A program made the translations under genes and the position numbers. The notes beneath the pieces were generated by a model, which searched no databases, was not told the DNA's origin, and was given only the letters and a program-made list of their open reading frames with translations. DNA of 39,592 nt from Negativicutes bacterium (lineage in GTDB: Bacteria; Bacillota_C; Negativicutes; Sporomusales_B; JARLHX01). Where the stretch lies: contig JARLHY010000069.1 of the NCBI GenBank assembly GCA_031292015.1, positions 1-39,592 on the forward strand, given 5' to 3'. Positions 13,860-22,182 of the stretch are shown piece after piece. Numbering within the stretch: the stretch's first letter is position 1; each line of letters begins with the position of its first letter.

Positions 13860-16094
13860 TCAACAGGAAGAAAACTTGACTTCCCCGTCAAGGACGTAGA
13901 AGGAGACGAAGCGAAGCGGTTCGATAAGGTTCTTTGTCATCGAACCGATGTTGATTCTTGAGCCGGGATGGATAAAATTGCTGACCCGGATTCGGCCTGG
14001 CTTAAGGGTGCTCAGGATTTCTTCGATATCGGTTGAACGTTGCTGCATTTCTTCTATCCGGTCCGGCAGGGTTTTGTATTCCGCTTCGTTCTTTTTGTAG
14101 CGTTCCAGCTTGTCGGCGGAAAGCTGGTCGACACCTTTGTTGCGCAGGAAGGTCAGGGAGAGGGTTAATTCATCATATAGGGTCCGGGCTTTTTTAATTT
14201 CCTGGCGGAGGCGGAGAAGTTCATCCTTGAGCACGGCGTTGACCGAAACCTCAAGCTCGGTTACGACACCGGTCTCGTTGCCGATGGTCTTGGCGCGAAT
14301 CAGTTCGCCGGCCGATATGCGTCCGCCGCGGATGAGTCCGCGCCGTCCCTCGGCAATGACCCGCATGCCGGCGAAAACCGAGCTGGTCAGAATGACGTCG
14401 CTGACAACAATGTCCTGATCGGCATAGACGGTGGCGCTTTCGATAAAGGTGGCTACAAGGCGGTCCCGTGCCTTTATCACGCTGCGGTTCATACCCTGAA
14501 TGCCTTTGCGGACGATAATGTTGGTGGCTTCGACCATGCCGCCGCTGATGGTGCCGTGTACTTCAACATTGCCACCGGCTTTTACGACAAAGTCGGGCTG
14601 CACCGAACCCCGGACAATGACACTGCCCCTAAAATCGATGTTGCCGGTGGAATGGTCGACATCGCCGTCAATGATAATAATGGGTATGACATTGATCCGT
14701 TTATCAAGGAAGATGTTCAGGTGCCCGTTGATAGCGGCATAAAGCCGCCATTCGTCGACATTGACGATGTTTTTGCCCACAGGCATTCTTACATCTTTAC
14801 CCGGTTTGGCCGGAAGCGGCAGACCGAAAACGTCCGTTCCCGGGATGCCTTCAGTTGCCGGAATCTTTTCTATCAGCAGCTGCCCTTCCTCGACACAGAG
14901 AAACTCGTTGATTTCTTTGAAATCGACCCGGCCGTCTTCCAGTTCCACCGGACGCCCCTGACTGTCGGGATCGATGAAGTATTTCAGATAGGCGTCATCG
15001 CCGGGACAGGACTGGGCACCGCGGGCGCAGACAACATTTTTGGCCGATCGCGTCCGGGTAAGTCTTTCAAGCGCCTCTTCCACTACGCCGAAGACGACGC
15101 CGGCTGCTTCCAGTTCTGCCAAAAGCTGTTCCACTGTGGCCATGGGGGAGTCTTCAGAAATCGTAAGATCAATCCTGGCTTCCAAGTGGTCAAGGCCTAC
15201 CTTGACGCGGATCAATCGCCCTTTTTCGCCTCCAGGAACCGAGGTGACGATAAGTACAGGTACTCCGGCGGCCTCCAGGATCACTTTGGAAATGAAATCG
15301 TTATCGAAGTTGGTAAAGTTCTGACTGATAAGGTCCTGAACAATAGCCGTTTTGGCTACCGCCGAACCGCCGCCTGTCGGCGGCCACACGCACAGATGAA
15401 CGCCGGTATCGACTGCCGTGATCTGATAGCGGCCGTCCAGCCGCGGCAAGGCGTTGGCTACCAGTACAGGCACACCGCCGGCTTCGCTGATTACTCTGGA
15501 GAGAAAATCACTGTCAAAATCGCAATTGTGTTTGTTCAGGTCATGAATAATGGCGGATTTCGACACAGGCACGCCGGCACCTGTCGGGGCCCACACGCTG
15601 AGATAAACACCGGCGTCGGTTGCCGTGATCTGATATCTGCCATCAACCGTCGGCAGGGCACTGACGATAAGTACCTGTTTGCCGATGGCTTCGCTGATGA
15701 TTCTGGCAAGAAAATCACTGTCAAAATTGCTGCAATTCCGGCTGGTCAGATCTTGCATCACAGCCGCTTTCGATACCGGAGCCCCGCCGTTCGCCGGGGC
15801 CCATACACTGAGATAAACGCCGGCGTCGATTGCCGTGATCTGATATTTGCCATCGACCGCCGGCAGTGCGTTGACAATGAGTATCGGTTCACCGATGGCC
15901 TCGTGAACGATCCGGGAAAGAAAGGCGCGATCATAGTCGGTGAGGTTTTGCTCGGCCAGTGCCCGGACTATGTTGGTGATTGAGACCGGCGAGCCGCCGT
16001 TGGACGCCGGCCATACGCTGAGGCAGACGCCACGGTCGGTTGAGGTTATTTGATAGTGGCCGTCTCGCTTTTCAAAAAAAACAGTTTCATCCAT
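13860..16094 (-). CDS. FapA/DUF342-family protein with four N-terminal ~70-aa repeats
   Basis: 744 residues from ATG 16094. Residues 11-80, 81-150, 151-219 and 220-289 are four tandem repeats of the form DGxYQIT..D.GVYLSVW.P..GG..VSK..I..DL...N...FD.DFLSR.I.EA.G.PVLIV. They resemble the small N-terminal domain that normally occurs once in FapA-like proteins. The rest is a standard FapA core: IDGDVDHSTGNIDFRGSV and KAGGNVEVHGTISGG begin a right-handed beta-helix, followed by a coiled coil (about residues 630-715, LRQEIKKARTLYDEL) and a short beta C-terminus. Family members affect flagellar or polar assembly and septum-site or wall processes; the exact role is unsettled. It stands alone with its own terminator. 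GGGTGGTG upstream is a modest ribosome site. Confidence 0.8.
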   Translation of the reverse strand: MDETVFFEKRDGHYQITSTDRGVCLSVWPASNGGSPVSITNIVRALAEQNLTDYDRAFLSRIVHEAIGEPILIVNALPAVDGKYQITAIDAGVYLSVWAPANGGAPVSKAAVMQDLTSRNCSNFDSDFLARIISEAIGKQVLIVSALPTVDGRYQITATDAGVYLSVWAPTGAGVPVSKSAIIHDLNKHNCDFDSDFLSRVISEAGGVPVLVANALPRLDGRYQITAVDTGVHLCVWPPTGGGSAVAKTAIVQDLISQNFTNFDNDFISKVILEAAGVPVLIVTSVPGGEKGRLIRVKVGLDHLEARIDLTISEDSPMATVEQLLAELEAAGVVFGVVEEALERLTRTRSAKNVVCARGAQSCPGDDAYLKYFIDPDSQGRPVELEDGRVDFKEINEFLCVEEGQLLIEKIPATEGIPGTDVFGLPLPAKPGKDVRMPVGKNIVNVDEWRLYAAINGHLNIFLDKRINVIPIIIIDGDVDHSTGNIDFRGSVIVRGSVQPDFVVKAGGNVEVHGTISGGMVEATNIIVRKGIQGMNRSVIKARDRLVATFIESATVYADQDIVVSDVILTSSVFAGMRVIAEGRRGLIRGGRISAGELIRAKTIGNETGVVTELEVSVNAVLKDELLRLRQEIKKARTLYDELTLSLTFLRNKGVDQLSADKLERYKKNEAEYKTLPDRIEEMQQRSTDIEEILSTLKPGRIRVSNFIHPGSRINIGSMTKNLIEPLRFVSFYVLDGEVKFSSC

Positions 16095-16222
16095 GAAAGC
16101 ACCACCCATTCGTTGGTTAGTGTTGTTATGCAATTTTTACTGATCCTTGCGCTGCTTTGACGGCAAAACCGACAAGCGCAAAGTGTCGGGAAATTGGGGT
16201 GCTGCATTTATATTTATTTCTA

Positions 16223-16234
16223 GGTAAATTTACC
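16223..16234. promoter_or_regulatory. 12-bp palindrome GGTAAATTTACC upstream of the FapA-like gene
   Basis: A perfect palindrome in the 266-bp gap between the FapA-like gene (divergent to the right side's terminator) and the nitroreductase terminator, embedded in AT-rich sequence about 130 bp before the start codon. It is placed like an operator near a promoter; the cognate regulator is unknown. Confidence 0.35.
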
Positions 16235-16360
16235 ATAAATATGCAAAAGTCCTGCCAAAATTAGACATAATTTATTGACTGCCCCTTATTTTCCAAATTT
16301 TAATAGTGAAATAAGTTCAGCTCCGTTGTCCCGAAGGCGAAAACTTCCGGGTAATATAAT

Positions 16361-16400
16361 AAACCGCCAGTTATCTTTAGCATCAGATAATTGGCGGTTT
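16361..16400 (-). terminator. Terminator of the nitroreductase gene
   Basis: AAACCGCCAGTTATCT (16361-16376) pairs with AGATAATTGGCGGTTT (16385-16400) with one mismatch around an 8-nt loop. On the minus strand it is followed by a TTTATTATATT-like tail. Confidence 0.8.
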
Positions 16401-16461
16401 AGAGGAAAAGGGAATATTGACGCGGGAATAGGTGGGGTTTTTTGTTGCTCAGCCGCTGTTT

Positions 16462-17112
16462 TTAGCGGAGGAAAGTGACCAGTTCGCTGAGCGGCTTATG
16501 CGCAGGAGCAGCCGGTTGTTCGTCAGGATAGCCCACCGGTACCAAGGCTACGAAGTCCTCTTGTTTTCCCATGCCGATGATTTTCTCCACTGCGCTTTTG
16601 GCCTGGGTGGGACCTACCATCCAGACGGCTCCCAAGCCCAGCGTATGCAAGGCGAGCAGCAGATGGTCGACAAATGCTGCTGCAGTCTGGACACGGGAAC
16701 TGGCGAGCTGCCGGCACCGGTTGATTTCAGCTACCCGTGGTTTATCCATATTGCTGGCCTGCAGCTTGTCGGCGATCGATTGGTAGATGCTGGCGCTTAC
16801 GGCGATGAGGGCCGGCGCTTTCGCAAAAAAAGCCGAATTCTTCTGCCAGCGTTCCACAGCCTGCCGGTCGCTTTCTTCGGTGCACAGCGACGCCAGATAA
16901 TCGGAGACTTCCTGGACCGCCTGTCCTATTTCGGCGATCTTGGCAGGGTTGGTGATCACGTAGCAGTGATAGGGCTGCCTCCCGCCGCTGTTAGGGCACC
17001 AGCCGGCGGCCTCGATCGCCTTTGTCAGGAGCTCTTCGGAAACAGGGGCGCTTTTCCACTGGCGGACAGACCGCCTTGCTTTGAACAGCTTTTCCAGCGA
17101 TGAAAAATCCAT
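16462..17112 (-). CDS. Nitroreductase family protein (FMN)
   Basis: 216 residues, normal for a single-domain nitroreductase. The N-terminal RRSVRQW contacts the FMN phosphate, NSGGRQPYHCYVI is the second flavin contact and GLGAVWMVGP near residue 160 is the third. The family uses FMN and NAD(P)H to reduce nitroaromatics, quinones or flavins in the cytoplasm, usually as a dimer. GGAGG lies about 7 nt before ATG 17112. It stands alone between two terminators. The long insertion at residues ~75-125 (DYLASLCTEESDRQAVERWQ) suggests a specialised lid over the active site. The physiological substrate is unknown. Confidence 0.85.
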   Translation of the reverse strand: MDFSSLEKLFKARRSVRQWKSAPVSEELLTKAIEAAGWCPNSGGRQPYHCYVITNPAKIAEIGQAVQEVSDYLASLCTEESDRQAVERWQKNSAFFAKAPALIAVSASIYQSIADKLQASNMDKPRVAEINRCRQLASSRVQTAAAFVDHLLLALHTLGLGAVWMVGPTQAKSAVEKIIGMGKQEDFVALVPVGYPDEQPAAPAHKPLSELVTFLR

Positions 17113-17265
17113 ACTGAATTCCTCCTTAAGATGAGTCGGTTTGTATTCCCTGCAGGATTGCCTGCCGTATCTGCCTGCCCTACAATCCTTGGAAAGAGTA
17201 TAACCAAATAGTACTGCTGCCGGAAAAAGAATGCAAGTGCTTCGGCAGCTGAATTTCGCGTTAAC

Positions 17266-17296
17266 AAAAAAAGCCCGCAGGGGTCCTCTGGGCTTT
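17266..17296 (-). terminator. Terminator of the HD-GYP gene
   Basis: AAAGCCCGCAG (17270-17280) pairs imperfectly with CTCTGGGCTTT (17286-17296). On the minus strand seven T follow. It lies 84 bp after the HD-GYP stop. Confidence 0.75.
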
Positions 17297-17379
17297 ACAT
17301 GGTGACAGTATCAGGCTAAGGTCGGTGCGTTATCGGTGATAAGCGGGACGGCAAGCCGTGAACCGGGAAAAGCCGGCAG

Positions 17380-18444
17380 CTACCAACCGGATAATAATTC
17401 GATAATATGCAGTTCTTTTTTATTTACCAACGCGATGTATTCTCCATCCGCGGTCTGGACGGTCGGTCGGTCCAGACGGGCCTTGTTGATGTAGATAACC
17501 CTCGCTGTTGAACCGTCTGACAATCTGACGATACTCCCGAGGAGAGAAGCATTGATATTTTCCAGGAATACGGTGATGACTTCCGGAGCCAGTTTATCAA
17601 ACATCAAACTGGAAAATTCGTGAATCACCGAAAAGGGGGTCACAGCGGAGCGATAAACCCGGTTTGAGGTCATTGCATCCAGCGTGTCGGCAACAGCTAT
17701 GATTCTGGCGATGGTGCCGATGCTGTCGGCGTTCAGATTTCCCGGATAACCGCTGCCATCCATCCGTTCATGATGTTGTAATACCCCATGCAGGACAGCT
17801 TTCGGCAATTGGCAGTTGTCGCTTAGCAAGTCGAAGCCCAGTGCGGCATGTTTTTTCATGATTTGCATTTCGGAAGGAGTCAGTTTGCCGGGTTTATTGA
17901 GGATGGGGAGCGGGATCTGGGTTTTCCCGACATCGTGGAGCAAGCCGGACAGGACCAGATCGTGGAGCGCCGGCCCTGACATCTCCAGCCACTTGCCGAT
18001 TACGCCGGCGGTCACACCGACATTGACAGAGTGCATGAAGGTGTAGTCATCCGTGTCCCGGATCGTCGCGAGTTGGTAAACAACGCACGAAGTGCTGAGC
18101 AGAGAGTCAATACAGCGACTGGCAAGATCTTTCAGCTGTTCAATCGGCACCTCCCGGAGATAGCGGATCTTCTCGAAGGCGCCCTTGATGGTTGCCACTA
18201 TTTCGCCGTGGGTTGCTGCCATCGACTGGTGTCCCATAAAAAGTTCGCTTATATTCTCAGGGGCGGCTTGGGCAAAAATATCGATATCTTGTATTTCCCA
18301 TGTCGCAAGAAGCTGGATCAGTGAATCGTTCAGTACCATGTTTTTGTCCAAAATGACTTGTCCGCTATCGCTAAGAATCGTTTTTCCAACCGTCATTCCC
18401 GGCCGTAAGTTTCTTACCGAAATACTTGTTGTGCGAACAGACAA
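17380..18444 (-). CDS. HD-GYP domain protein (cyclic-di-GMP phosphodiesterase type)
   Basis: 354 residues. The central domain has the HD-GYP signatures in order: HSVNVGVTAGVIG, LLHDVGKTQIPLPILNKPGKL (metal-binding HD), KKHAALGFDLL, HHERMDGSGYPGNL (the GYP part) and IIAVADTLDAMTSNRVYR. Such proteins hydrolyse cyclic di-GMP to GMP or pGpG using a di- or tri-metal site. The N-terminal ~100 residues match the short DUF3391-like segment often found before HD-GYP domains, starting with the PGM...TILSDSGQVILDKNM motif. No receiver or membrane domain is seen, so it is probably cytoplasmic. TTG 18444 is the start, with GGTGGTG about 7 nt upstream. A promoter is proposed at 18538-18567. Confidence 0.88.
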   Translation of the reverse strand: MSVRTTSISVRNLRPGMTVGKTILSDSGQVILDKNMVLNDSLIQLLATWEIQDIDIFAQAAPENISELFMGHQSMAATHGEIVATIKGAFEKIRYLREVPIEQLKDLASRCIDSLLSTSCVVYQLATIRDTDDYTFMHSVNVGVTAGVIGKWLEMSGPALHDLVLSGLLHDVGKTQIPLPILNKPGKLTPSEMQIMKKHAALGFDLLSDNCQLPKAVLHGVLQHHERMDGSGYPGNLNADSIGTIARIIAVADTLDAMTSNRVYRSAVTPFSVIHEFSSLMFDKLAPEVITVFLENINASLLGSIVRLSDGSTARVIYINKARLDRPTVQTADGEYIALVNKKELHIIELLSGW

Positions 18445-18537
18445 CTGGAAACACCACCATCGTACAGCAGACGGATCCTGAGCACAACCAATCTGTTGCC
18501 GTACTTATTCAAATTTCTTACCACAAATGTTCGACAA

Positions 18538-18567
18538 ATAATTCTCCAAAACCTTTCACCTTGACAA
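18538..18567 (-). promoter_or_regulatory. Promoter of the HD-GYP gene
   Basis: On the minus strand TTGTCA (complement of 18562-18567), an 18-nt spacer and AATTAT (complement of 18538-18543), about 95 bp before the TTG start. Its -35 overlaps that of a + strand promoter at 18561. Confidence 0.5.
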
Positions 18568-18589
18568 GAAAATGTTAATTTTGTATTAA
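18561..18589 (+). promoter_or_regulatory. Promoter-like sequence on + strand with no gene behind it
   Basis: TTGACA (18561-18566, perfect), a 17-nt spacer and TATTAA (18584-18589). It points into 140 bp with no + strand ORF and then into the antisense of the YckD-like gene. CTTGACAAG is itself symmetric, which creates -35 elements on both strands. Confidence 0.35.
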
Positions 18590-18661
18590 TATTGTAGGTC
18601 TGTTGAACAAGTGATCGGCAACCGGCAGAAACCTGTTCCGGCGGGGCTGATTCTCCCCGCG

Positions 18662-18696
18662 AAAAAGCGAGGCCCTTGCTTGCGCAGGGGCCTCGC
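18662..18696 (-). terminator. Terminator of the YckD-like gene
   Basis: GCGAGGCCC (18667-18675) pairs perfectly with GGGCCTCGC (18688-18696). On the minus strand five T follow (complement of 18662-18666). Confidence 0.85.
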
Positions 18697-18731
18697 CTGG
18701 TTAACGGTCATACCTGACTGGGACGCGAGTG

Positions 18732-19148
18732 CTATTGATTGGCGGCCGGACCTTGCTGTCCAGCCGGGCCGCGGCAACTGCCGCCGCCGCCCATCATACC
18801 GTGGCCGGGACCTCTGCCCATCATGTCGGAGCCGCCGCCCATCATGCCAGGGCCGATGAAGCCTTGCTGCAAGCGGTTTTGCATCCGGTCTTTCATAAAG
18901 GCGGCCCGCTGGTCAGCCTGCCATTGGGTGATATAGCCGTAGTCGACATATTTCTGCATCAGTTTTTTCTGAGTTTCCAGCATCTGGTCATAAAGTGGCG
19001 CCAGCTCCTGCTTCTGGGTTTCGGTGAGGGTGGGGGGCTGATATTGGCCGGGCGGCGGGGCCTGCTGCGGGACTGCCGCGTAAGCCAGTGTTCCGGCGAC
19101 GATCATTATGGCCAGGGCGATGGTGGCGAAGGCGATGGATTTTTTCAT
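18732..19148 (-). CDS. YckD-like (DUF2680) secreted protein with Gly/Met-rich tail
   Basis: 138 residues from ATG 19148, which has GGAGT 7 nt upstream; the longer frame adds 25 residues without a ribosome site. The N-terminus is a classical signal peptide (MKKSIAFATIALAIMIVAGT, cleavage likely after AYA). The core LTETQKQELAPLYDQMLETQ followed by KYVDYGYITQWQADQ is the DUF2680/YckD motif, helical and of unknown function. The C-terminal 35 residues are rich in GMM, GGG, HG and Met/His, like copper- or metal-binding tails. Probably exported to the cell envelope. It diverges from acpS and ends at its own terminator. Confidence 0.75.
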   Translation of the reverse strand: MKKSIAFATIALAIMIVAGTLAYAAVPQQAPPPGQYQPPTLTETQKQELAPLYDQMLETQKKLMQKYVDYGYITQWQADQRAAFMKDRMQNRLQQGFIGPGMMGGGSDMMGRGPGHGMMGGGGSCRGPAGQQGPAANQ

Positions 19149-19343
19149 CTGAATCACTCCTTTTTGCTTTCTGATTTCAGTATAGGCTACAATCTTGGCA
19201 AAGATATGACGTAGTTGTAACAAAATTGTGAACTCGGCAGCCGGTCCGGAAAATTATATGCGGCGGCAGGTATAGGGTGGCGCGGCTCGAAATATATAGT
19301 CGCAGGTTCGAGTACCGCAGACTGGATTGACGGGGGTGACCGG

Positions 19344-19745
19344 ATGATTGTCGGCGTGGGCGTTGATATGGTTGAAATTGAGCGCATAAAGACAGCGCTG
19401 GAAAAACGGCGTTTTGTCCAGCGTGTTTTCAGCGAGGCCGAGCAGGTCTATTGCGAGAGCCGCGGGGTGCAGCGCTTTGCTTCCTATGCCGCTCGTTTCG
19501 CCGGCAAGGAAGCGGTGCTCAAGGCCCTGGGCACAGGACTGTCCGGCGGCAAGTGGCTGGAAATAGAAATTCTGCCTGATTCTCTGGGCCGTCCCACCGT
19601 CAAACTCAGTGGTTATTACGAACAATTGGCCCGGCACAAGGGAGTCGGTGCCATCCATATTTCACTTACCCACGCCCGGGAATGCGCCGTGGCGCAGGTG
19701 GTAATCTGGGGAGGTGCGGCAGATGAAGGTCGTCCAGGCGGCTGA
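19344..19745 (+). CDS. acpS: Holo-[acyl-carrier-protein] synthase
   Basis: 133 residues, typical of AcpS. It transfers 4'-phosphopantetheine from CoA to the serine of acyl carrier protein, needed for fatty acid synthesis. The Mg-binding residues Asp8 (GVDMVEIERI) and Glu56 (FAGKEAVLKALGTG) are present, as is the C-terminal ISLTHARECAVAQVV strand. GGGGGTGA precedes ATG 19344. The last 23 bp overlap nnrD, an arrangement common in Firmicutes. A C-terminal extension of ~12 residues (GGAADEGRPGG) is a by-product of this overlap. Confidence 0.95.
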   Translation: MIVGVGVDMVEIERIKTALEKRRFVQRVFSEAEQVYCESRGVQRFASYAARFAGKEAVLKALGTGLSGGKWLEIEILPDSLGRPTVKLSGYYEQLARHKGVGAIHISLTHARECAVAQVVIWGGAADEGRPGG

Positions 19746-21309
19746 GATGCGGGAAATCGACCGACAGGCCATTTTTGACTATGGCATCCCGGGCCCGGCG
19801 CTGATGGAAAGTGCCGGCAATGAGGTGGCCCGCAAGGTGGAACTGCTGCTGGGCAGCGTATCCGGCAAGCGGGTATGCATATTTGCCGGCAGGGGCAATA
19901 ACGGCGGGGACGGTTTCGTAGTCGCCCGCCGGCTTCAGAACAAGGGGGCCAAGGTCAACCTGTTTTTGTTGGGCACCAAGGAAGCGGTCGCCGGAGACGC
20001 CCGCATATATCTTGACGTCTTGGGCAAGACGGACATCGAGATCGTCGAACTGACCGCCCAGCGGGACTGGGACAAGGCCGGGCTTGCCGCCGCTTTCGCC
20101 GACTGTCTGGTGGACGCTCTGGTCGGCACCGGGTTCCACGGAGAGGCTGGCGGGCTGTTGGCCGAGGCCATTGCCATGATCAATAACGCCGGGAAACCGG
20201 TGGTGGCGGTAGATATCCCTTCCGGTATCGACGCCGATAACGGACAGATCCGGGGAATGGCCGTCCGGGCCAGCCATACGGTTACGTTTGCCCTGCCGAA
20301 ACCCGGCCTGCTGTTTCAGCCGGGAGCTTCTCTCGCCGGCGAGGTTACTGTCGCCGATATCGGCATTCCGGCAGCGCTCCTGACTGACAGCGCTATTCGT
20401 CAGAACCTGATTACCGCCGCCGATGTGCGCAAGGTTCTGCCGCTCCGGCAGCCCTGGGTCCACAAAGGTACGTGCGGGAAGGTGCTGGTGGTGGCCGGGT
20501 CACAGGGTTTTACCGGAGCCGCCGCGCTTTCTTCCATGGCCGCTGTCCGGTCGGGGGCCGGTCTTGTGACCCTCGCTGTCGCCGCCAGCCTCCAGCCGGT
20601 GATGGCCGGCAAGCTCACCGAGGTGATGACCCGGTCGCTGCCTGAGTCCGCCTGGGGGTCCCTGGGAATCGACGCCATACCCTATATTCAAAAACTGGCG
20701 GCTGAGTGCGACGTGCTGGCGGTGGGGCCAGGGCTGGGCCGGGAAGCGGAAACAGCCGAGATGGTGCGGGAGGCGGTGAAAACCGCCAGGTGTCCGCTGG
20801 TGCTTGATGCCGACGCCCTGAATGCCCTGGTGGGCTACACCGATCTTTTGCTGGAACCGGAGGCGCTCGCGGTACTTACGCCCCATCCGGGCGAACTGTC
20901 CAGGCTGACCGGCCTTGCGGTGGAAACCATCAACGCCGATCGCCTTGCGGTAGCGCGGCAGGCGGCGACTGACTGGGGCAGCATCGTGGTGCTGAAGGGG
21001 CCGGCTACGGTGGTGGCTTTTCCTGATGGCGAGGTGTTTATCAATTCCACCGGTAATGCCGGCATGGCCACAGGCGGAACAGGGGATGTTCTCACCGGCG
21101 TGATTGCGGCGTTGATCGCTCAGGGCCTCTCCAGTCATGATGCCGCGGTGGCCGGAGTATATATCCACGGGCTGGCCGGAGACATTGCCGCCGGTTCCGG
21201 TATGATCGGAATGAGCGCCGGAGATCTGCTGCAGGCTATACCGGCAGCCATCCGCAATCTGCAGGCCGGCGGCGACGGCGCTGGGTTTACTGACCCTGGC
21301 AAACCTTGA
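19723..21309 (+). CDS. nnrD: Bifunctional NAD(P)H-hydrate epimerase / ADP-dependent dehydratase
   Basis: 528 residues. This enzyme repairs hydrated NAD(P)H: the N-terminal YjeF_N domain (residues ~1-215, with AGRGNNGGDGFV and VAVDIPSGIDADNG) epimerises the R form to S, and the C-terminal ribokinase-like domain (residues ~225-505, with KVLVVAGSQGFTGAA, AVGPGLGRE, LDADALNAL and ATGGTGDVLTGVIAAL) dehydrates S-NAD(P)HX using ADP. ATG 19723 is chosen because GGGAGGTG is 6 nt upstream; GTG 19714 lies inside that ribosome site. It overlaps acpS by 23 bp and is probably cotranscribed with it. Standard length for the fused form. Confidence 0.95.
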   Translation: MKVVQAAEMREIDRQAIFDYGIPGPALMESAGNEVARKVELLLGSVSGKRVCIFAGRGNNGGDGFVVARRLQNKGAKVNLFLLGTKEAVAGDARIYLDVLGKTDIEIVELTAQRDWDKAGLAAAFADCLVDALVGTGFHGEAGGLLAEAIAMINNAGKPVVAVDIPSGIDADNGQIRGMAVRASHTVTFALPKPGLLFQPGASLAGEVTVADIGIPAALLTDSAIRQNLITAADVRKVLPLRQPWVHKGTCGKVLVVAGSQGFTGAAALSSMAAVRSGAGLVTLAVAASLQPVMAGKLTEVMTRSLPESAWGSLGIDAIPYIQKLAAECDVLAVGPGLGREAETAEMVREAVKTARCPLVLDADALNALVGYTDLLLEPEALAVLTPHPGELSRLTGLAVETINADRLAVARQAATDWGSIVVLKGPATVVAFPDGEVFINSTGNAGMATGGTGDVLTGVIAALIAQGLSSHDAAVAGVYIHGLAGDIAAGSGMIGMSAGDLLQAIPAAIRNLQAGGDGAGFTDPGKP

Positions 21310-21414
21310 ATATTTAGGCATATTCTCCGCCAGAATAAGGCATACTTACCTTATATGCCGCACAGGTAAATATTCCCGGTGTGCCGATTGGGGCAAAAAG
21401 GTATATATATAGCG

Positions 21415-21444
21415 TTGACATTGGTATATAACTACTCCTATAAT
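21415..21444 (+). promoter_or_regulatory. Consensus promoter of mazEF, with upstream inverted repeat
   Basis: TTGACA (21415-21420), an 18-nt spacer and TATAAT (21439-21444): both elements perfect. Upstream TTACCT (21346-21351) and AGGTAA (21364-21369) form an inverted repeat, a possible regulatory site or a weak end structure of the nnrD transcript. Confidence 0.75.
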
Positions 21445-21488
21445 TAATATATATTATTGTCGATTCCTCAAACGGCGGGGGTGATGAT

Positions 21489-21764
21489 GTGGCCGAATTA
21501 AAGCGTATCATGATTAGTATCCCAAATAGCTTGCTGCAGGAAGTGGACGGTATCATTGCCATGGAGAAATTGAGCCGTAGCCAGTTTGTCCGTGAGGCGA
21601 TGCGCCTTTATATCGAGGAGCGCAAGCGTAAAGCTGTGCGGGATATGATGCGCAAAGGATATCAGGAGATGGCCATCATTAATTTGACGTTAGCTGAGGA
21701 AGGATTGACCGCCGACGTGGAAGTCTATGAAATGATGCCCACCTTGTTAGTGGAGCGTGAATAA
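21489..21764 (+). CDS. mazE: Antitoxin MazE/NdoAI, ribbon-helix-helix type
   Basis: 91 residues. The N-terminal [20 protein letters not shown] and [20 protein letters not shown] form a ribbon-helix-helix DNA-binding domain, as in the Firmicute EndoAI antitoxins. The acidic C-terminus wraps around and inhibits the toxin. The complex usually represses its own promoter, here the consensus promoter at 21415-21444. The start is GTG 21489 with GGGGGTGAT upstream. It ends 2 bp before the toxin gene. In spore formers this pair lies just after alr or acpS, as seen here after nnrD. Confidence 0.88.
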   Translation: MAELKRIMISIPNSLLQEVDGIIAMEKLSRSQFVREAMRLYIEERKRKAVRDMMRKGYQEMAIINLTLAEEGLTADVEVYEMMPTLLVERE

Positions 21765-21766
21765 AC

Positions 21767-22117
21767 ATGGTCGTGAAGCGCGGCGACATTTATTATGCGA
21801 ATCTGAGCCCGGTGGTCGGTTCCGAACAGGGCGGACACCGGCCGGTGCTGGTGATTCAGAATGATGTCGGCAATAAGTACAGTCCCACCGTTATTGTTGC
21901 AGCCATTACTTCTCAGATTTCCAAAGCGAAATTACCGACTCATATCGAAATCAGCGCCAAACAGTTCAACCTTGATAAAGATTCGGTCATTCTTCTGGAA
22001 CAAATGCGGACAATCGACAAACGCCGCTTAAAAGAAAAGATCACCCATCTGAGCGAAGAAGTCATGGGCAAGGTGGACGAAGCCATCAGGATCAGCCTGG
22101 GGTTGGTCCAGCTATAG
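21767..22117 (+). CDS. mazF: mRNA interferase MazF/NdoA (EndoA)
   Basis: 116 residues, the normal length of Firmicute Maz[33 protein letters not shown] at the N-terminus carries the conserved Gly-Asp and the RPVLVIQ strand; [22 protein letters not shown] and [17 protein letters not shown] follow with the conserved Ser/Thr and Arg residues of the RNA-binding cleft. The enzyme cuts single-stranded mRNA at short sequences (UACAU in Bacillus) and is held in check by MazE. The pair forms one operon. All key residues look intact, so the toxin is expected to be active. Confidence 0.93.
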   Translation: MVVKRGDIYYANLSPVVGSEQGGHRPVLVIQNDVGNKYSPTVIVAAITSQISKAKLPTHIEISAKQFNLDKDSVILLEQMRTIDKRRLKEKITHLSEEVMGKVDEAIRISLGLVQL

Positions 22118-22182
22118 TTAATGATAGGCGGGGTTCTGCCTATTTTTAATTTGTACGCTTATCTACATAGTGGAGGATAATA

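Noticed and set aside
14556..15983. 475-codon + strand ORF
   Set aside because: Antisense shadow of the FapA-like gene; its repeats mirror those of the real protein.
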